From NCBI GenBank assembly GCA_026414565.1, contig JAOAIT010000038.1, forward strand, positions 1 to 64,000: a DNA stretch of 64,000 nt, read 5' to 3'. The DNA comes from Verrucomicrobiia bacterium (GTDB lineage: Bacteria; Verrucomicrobiota; Verrucomicrobiia; Limisphaerales; Fontisphaeraceae). Below the pieces are notes generated by a model that had not been told where the DNA came from, ran no database searches, and saw nothing but the letters and a program-made list of their open reading frames with translations. A program made the position numbers and the translations under genes. Of this stretch, positions 61,116 through 64,000 are shown one piece after another (positions within the stretch are counted from its first letter, which is position 1; every line of letters starts with the position of its first letter).

Positions 61116-62417
61116 TGGGATGAGCTGGGTACATCGTGACCCCCCTATGGTGAAGATCAAAGTGTTAAGCACGCGACGCAAGACGGAGCTGAGCCGGTTG
61201 CTCAGTGAGGTCCGAAGACCGGCGGCATCGGGGCGGGGAGGCTTGGGTTTCGAGCCTCCAGCTCGCAAGCCTCCCCGCCGAGCGCAGCGAGGGGCACCCT
61301 GGGCCGCCGCAGCTGAGGGCCGAACGGCCGCACGCCCCAGTGTGTCATCTTCCAGGCGTGCACAGCACTTACTTTGAACTCTATCGTATGCGCACCGATC
61401 GTCATTGGCTGCATCAGAAGCTGGTCGCCTTCGCCCGCGCCCACGGCCTCAAGGCTGCCACCCGCGAGTTCGGTTGCTCCCGCAACACCGTCCGCAAATG
61501 GATCCGCCGCTACCAGCCAGGCAAGCCTTCCTCCTTGGCCGAAGTCAGTCGACGACCCCACCACTGCCCCCACCAGGTCTCTCCCGGCTTGGAAGGCCAG
61601 ATCGTCAAACTGCGCCAGCAAACCGGCTTCGGTGCCCAACGCCTCCAACATGAGTTTAACCTCCCCTGTAGCCACAACACCATCGCCCGCGTGCTGCGCC
61701 AACGACAACTGGTTCGGCCACGCAAAAAGAAACCCGCCACCAAAAAACACCTCCGCGCCCTCAAACGCCAATGGCCTCTCTTTAGTCAGTTGTCCACCAA
61801 CACCAAATACCTCCAGGACATCCCCTTCTACTGGCCCCAAATGATGCGCTACCGCTTGCCCCGCTTCCAATACACCGCCCGAGAGGTCGTTTCCGGCGCC
61901 ACCTTCACCGGCTATGCTGACGAACTCTCCAAATCCTATGCCGTCTTCCTGGCTGAACAACTCTCCGTCCACCTGGCCGGCCACGGCGTCGACCTCTCTC
62001 GCCTGACTTGGCAGACCGACAACGGTGCCGAGTTCCTCGAAAACAAGGACGAGCAGGGCCTGCCTGCCACCGTCCGCGCCTTCGGCTCCCATCACCGCTA
62101 CATCCCTCCAAAACGCTTCACCTGGCAGAGCGATGTCGAAACCGTCCACCGCCTCGTCGAAGATGAGTTCTTTGATCGCGAATCCTTCTCCGGCCCAACC
62201 CAATTCTGGGCCAAAATCACCACCTACTGGCACTATTTCAACCTCGTCCGCCCCAACCGTGCCAAAGAATGGCAAAGCCCTCTCCAAATCCTCCAACGCT
62301 CCGCTCCCGCACTGGCCGGTGCCCTCCTACACTGGCGCCCTCTCAACCTCGCTCAACGTCACCATCTTTACTTGCCCAAACCCAACCACCAGGGTCATGA
62401 TCTACCCAGCTTTCCCT
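61116..62417 (+). mobile_element. IS481-like insertion sequence, about 1.3 kb
   Basis: The element lies between two 15-bp direct repeats. Its ends are inverted repeats: AGCTGGGTACATCGTGACCC on the left (61123-61142) and, reversed, AGCTGGGTAGATCATGACCC at the right end, 18 of 20 matching. It contains one transposase gene. It was inserted in the spacer between the ceramidase-like gene and the restriction enzyme gene. The intact target duplication suggests a recent event. Confidence 0.9.
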
Positions 62418-62419
62418 AA
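61358..62419 (+). CDS. IS481-family transposase
   Basis: A protein of 353 residues from GTG 61358 (ATG 61388 is the alternative). An N-terminal helix-turn-helix (FARAHGLKAATREFGCSRNT, then VRKWIRRYQ) is followed by the rve integrase core: QTDNGAEFLE (Asp221) and SDVETVHRLVEDEFF (Glu261), a D-x39-E spacing fit for IS481. The first catalytic Asp is expected in the DxKYL-like segment; here STNTKYLQD has Asn148. The stop codon TAA (62417-62419) uses the last element base and the first two bases of the target duplication. Confidence 0.88.
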   Translation: MHSTYFELYRMRTDRHWLHQKLVAFARAHGLKAATREFGCSRNTVRKWIRRYQPGKPSSLAEVSRRPHHCPHQVSPGLEGQIVKLRQQTGFGAQRLQHEFNLPCSHNTIARVLRQRQLVRPRKKKPATKKHLRALKRQWPLFSQLSTNTKYLQDIPFYWPQMMRYRLPRFQYTAREVVSGATFTGYADELSKSYAVFLAEQLSVHLAGHGVDLSRLTWQTDNGAEFLENKDEQGLPATVRAFGSHHRYIPPKRFTWQSDVETVHRLVEDEFFDRESFSGPTQFWAKITTYWHYFNLVRPNRAKEWQSPLQILQRSAPALAGALLHWRPLNLAQRHHLYLPKPNHQGHDLPSFP

Positions 62420-62432
62420 AATATCAAGACCG
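62418..62432 (+). repeat. 15-bp target-site duplication, right
   Basis: Exact copy of 61101-61115. It begins directly after the right inverted repeat of the element. Confidence 0.9.
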
Positions 62433-62493
62433 CCCCATATAAATATCCCGGCACGACAGGGAAAGGAAAAAGCGGGTGCAGTCTGCAATTCAA

Positions 62494-63213
62494 TTATTTG
62501 GATGAAGCGAGCCTTACGATGGCTTCCCATTGGATGGTACCATCAGGTTCACAATATTTATGGATGAAATCTCGAGTGAAGCAGTTTAGGCGTTTCGCAT
62601 ATTCGCTGGCGAATGCTTCGTTTTTTTCTTTGGCCCGGTACCCCAAGGGCTGGATGATGTCGGTGTAGAGCGTCTCGATGCCGGAAATGAACTCCCAGAA
62701 ACGCTGCCCGCAAAGCTTTTGATAGTCACCCTTGTTGGGTTGGTTGTCGCGGCCGTAGCAACAGCCGTTGATGGCCTCGACACGCCCCTTGTAGGTCTTT
62801 TTGTACTTTTTGAAATCTTCCACCATGCGGCGGATTTGGCTGCTATTGCCCCAATGGGGGCCGGACTTGATGGCGACGATGTATCGAATCCCATCACGGT
62901 CAAATTCGAGGTCAATCCCCTCGGCGCCCGACTTGTGGCCCCCATAAACCTTGCCGCAGATAAAGATGGCCAGTTCTTCAAGGAACCCGCCGAAAATGGT
63001 TTCTTCTTGTGACGAAAGATGGGCGTCCAATAAAATCTTAACGAAGTCTCCGGCAGTGTTGATGTTTTTGGCTTTGTACAGGTAAGGGTTTTTGCGGCGT
63101 AAAATCTGTTCCAGCCTCAAATTTTCCAAACTTTTGAGGCGTTTCTCGTGGAACGAAGGGCCGATATGGTCTTCGATAAAATCAGTGATTTCCTTGGCCG
63201 TTATCGTTGCCAT
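62494..63213 (-). CDS. Type II restriction endonuclease (PmeII-like)
   Basis: A 239-residue protein. PD-(D/E)xK nuclease elements are visible: GIDLEFDRDGIRYIVAIKSG with Asp101 and Lys116, preceded by ETIFGGFLEELAIFICGK (catalytic Glu candidate). The context VYGGHKSGAEGID and WGNSSQIRRM fits the PmeII-like REase family. It overlaps the methyltransferase gene by 32 bases on the same strand, the standard RM arrangement. Its role is to cut unmethylated DNA at a site protected by the linked methylase. The site cannot be read. Confidence 0.8.
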   Translation of the reverse strand: MATITAKEITDFIEDHIGPSFHEKRLKSLENLRLEQILRRKNPYLYKAKNINTAGDFVKILLDAHLSSQEETIFGGFLEELAIFICGKVYGGHKSGAEGIDLEFDRDGIRYIVAIKSGPHWGNSSQIRRMVEDFKKYKKTYKGRVEAINGCCYGRDNQPNKGDYQKLCGQRFWEFISGIETLYTDIIQPLGYRAKEKNEAFASEYAKRLNCFTRDFIHKYCEPDGTIQWEAIVRLASSK

Positions 63214-64000
63214 AAGGTCCCTTGGTTTCCAATGCCAACATTGCCTGGCTGCTCAACTGGCTGCGGGCCAGCTCACAGTATTCGGGCACTACATCAATCC
63301 CCACGGAATGACGGCTCATACGCTGGGCGACATAGCACGTTGTGCCTGAGCCTGCAAACGGGTCCAGCACAGTGTCGCCTTCGTCGGTAAAGAGTTTGAT
63401 AAACCATTCAGGCAGCTCCTCTGGAAAGGCGGCGCTGTGGGCTTTATTGCCGCACTCGGTGGCGAGGTGGAGCACGTTGGTGGGGTAGGCTTTATCCCGG
63501 CCCAGCCAGTTGGCAATGTTTTTACCAAACCCGCTGCCCACTTGTGAATTGAATCGCACCACATCATTTTTACCCAATGATTTAAGGCGGGTTTGGGCCC
63601 AATTGCCCATGGGCACCATGACGGCCTCCTGATTCATTTTGAAGTGGCGGGTTTTGTTGAATTGCAGGCAGCGCTCCCAGGCATCGCGGAACCGGTTGGG
63701 CCACTTGCCAGGGTAACAATTTTTTTTGTGCCAGATGAATTCCTCGGTCCATAGCCAGCCTTGCTTGCGCAGGGCCAAAATTAATTCGATGACAAAGGTA
63801 TGGCGTTCGCCGTTTTCGGCTTTCTCTTTGATATTAAGAATAAAGGTACCGGTGGGTTTTAGGACCCTCAGAAACTGCTGGCTGCGTGGCAGAAACCATT
63901 CAACGTAACGTTCCGGAGGCACACCCCCATAGGTGTTTTTTCGCCGGTCTGCGTAGGGCGGCGAGGTCATGATCAGGTCGAAAAAATTCTCCGGAAATTG
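63182..64000 (-). CDS. DNA methyltransferase of the RM system, 5' end beyond the window
   Basis: A partial gene, read leftward from the window edge (no start visible; frame stays open to 64000). The catalytic motif IV is TSPPY (next to FFDLIM), as in N4-cytosine or some N6-adenine methylases, and motif I is DPFAGSGTT (near the C-terminal end), i.e. the permuted order of class beta. Also FILNIKEKAENGERHTFVIE. It would protect host DNA from the adjacent REase. SPPY favours N4-methylcytosine, but both bases are possible. Confidence 0.88.
   Translation of the reverse strand, partial: QFPENFFDLIMTSPPYADRRKNTYGGVPPERYVEWFLPRSQQFLRVLKPTGTFILNIKEKAENGERHTFVIELILALRKQGWLWTEEFIWHKKNCYPGKWPNRFRDAWERCLQFNKTRHFKMNQEAVMVPMGNWAQTRLKSLGKNDVVRFNSQVGSGFGKNIANWLGRDKAYPTNVLHLATECGNKAHSAAFPEELPEWFIKLFTDEGDTVLDPFAGSGTTCYVAQRMSRHSVGIDVVPEYCELARSQLSSQAMLALETKGPYGNDNGQGNH

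Noticed and set aside
61205-62419. Longer transposase starting at 61205
   Set aside because: The first ~50 codons have no transposase similarity and follow directly on the IS left end; GTG 61358 or ATG 61388 fit the helix-turn-helix start better.

Overview
The window looks like the chromosome of a GC-rich, Gram-negative bacterium of the Planctomycetota-Verrucomicrobiota-Chlamydiota group, most likely a Verrucomicrobiota member related to Limisphaerales/Pedosphaerales. The evidence is the family mix: prepilin-like proteins with the FTLVE-type leader, an exosortase with a PEP-CTERM protein, a secreted sulfatase, Tat-exported Gfo/Idh oxidoreductases, a ceramidase-like protein, a long PQQ-propeller/bacterial-repeat protein and orphan RHS tips. 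This is inference from family composition; there is no rRNA or marker phylogeny in the window.

Left part (1-12.4 kb): an accessory region with pieces of polymorphic toxin loci. Three short RHS-core tips each lead into a different C-terminal toxin and are followed by a different immunity gene: an RNase A-like toxin with a cytosolic CdiI-like partner, a DUF6973-like toxin with a lipoprotein partner, and a Cys-rich possible papain-fold toxin with an inner-membrane partner. A conserved boundary sequence of about 50 bp follows each complete cassette except the third, and also follows the fragment at the left edge. REP-like double hairpins and a 14-bp tandem repeat lie between them. Interleaved housekeeping genes are tRNA-Thr, two near-identical sigma-54-type pilin genes, a PfkB kinase, a membrane protein and a membrane-fused spermidine-synthase-like protein.

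Middle (12.4-43.1 kb): a translationally coupled pdxJ-acpS-L,D-transpeptidase-PQQ-propeller operon; a response-regulator/adenylyl cyclase; an FmdB-type protein; a doubled ModA-like binding protein; a PHP phosphatase and a Nif3 protein; a NarL-type regulator followed by a pseudopilin-like operon; a GNAT/cNMP-binding protein; tRNA-Leu; a Gfo/Idh oxidoreductase with a TPR protein and an exosortase (plus a PEP-CTERM substrate on the other strand); and a sugar-related group (GH130, C_GCAxxG_C_C protein, sodium symporter, FMN-reductase/TIM-barrel fusion, second Gfo/Idh).

Right part (43.1-64 kb): a six-subunit membrane complex related to formate hydrogenlyase/hydrogenase-4 whose catalytic subunit has lost all four Ni-ligand cysteines. 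This makes it an Ehr-like (energy-converting-hydrogenase-related) complex of unknown substrate. Its first gene is a DNA-binding/PTS EIIA-like regulator, preceded by a leader with a terminator hairpin. Then follow a conserved unknown protein, prmC, a sulfatase, a hybrid histidine kinase, a ceramidase-like protein, an IS481-like insertion sequence with 15-bp target duplications, and a PmeII-like restriction-modification pair that runs off the right edge.
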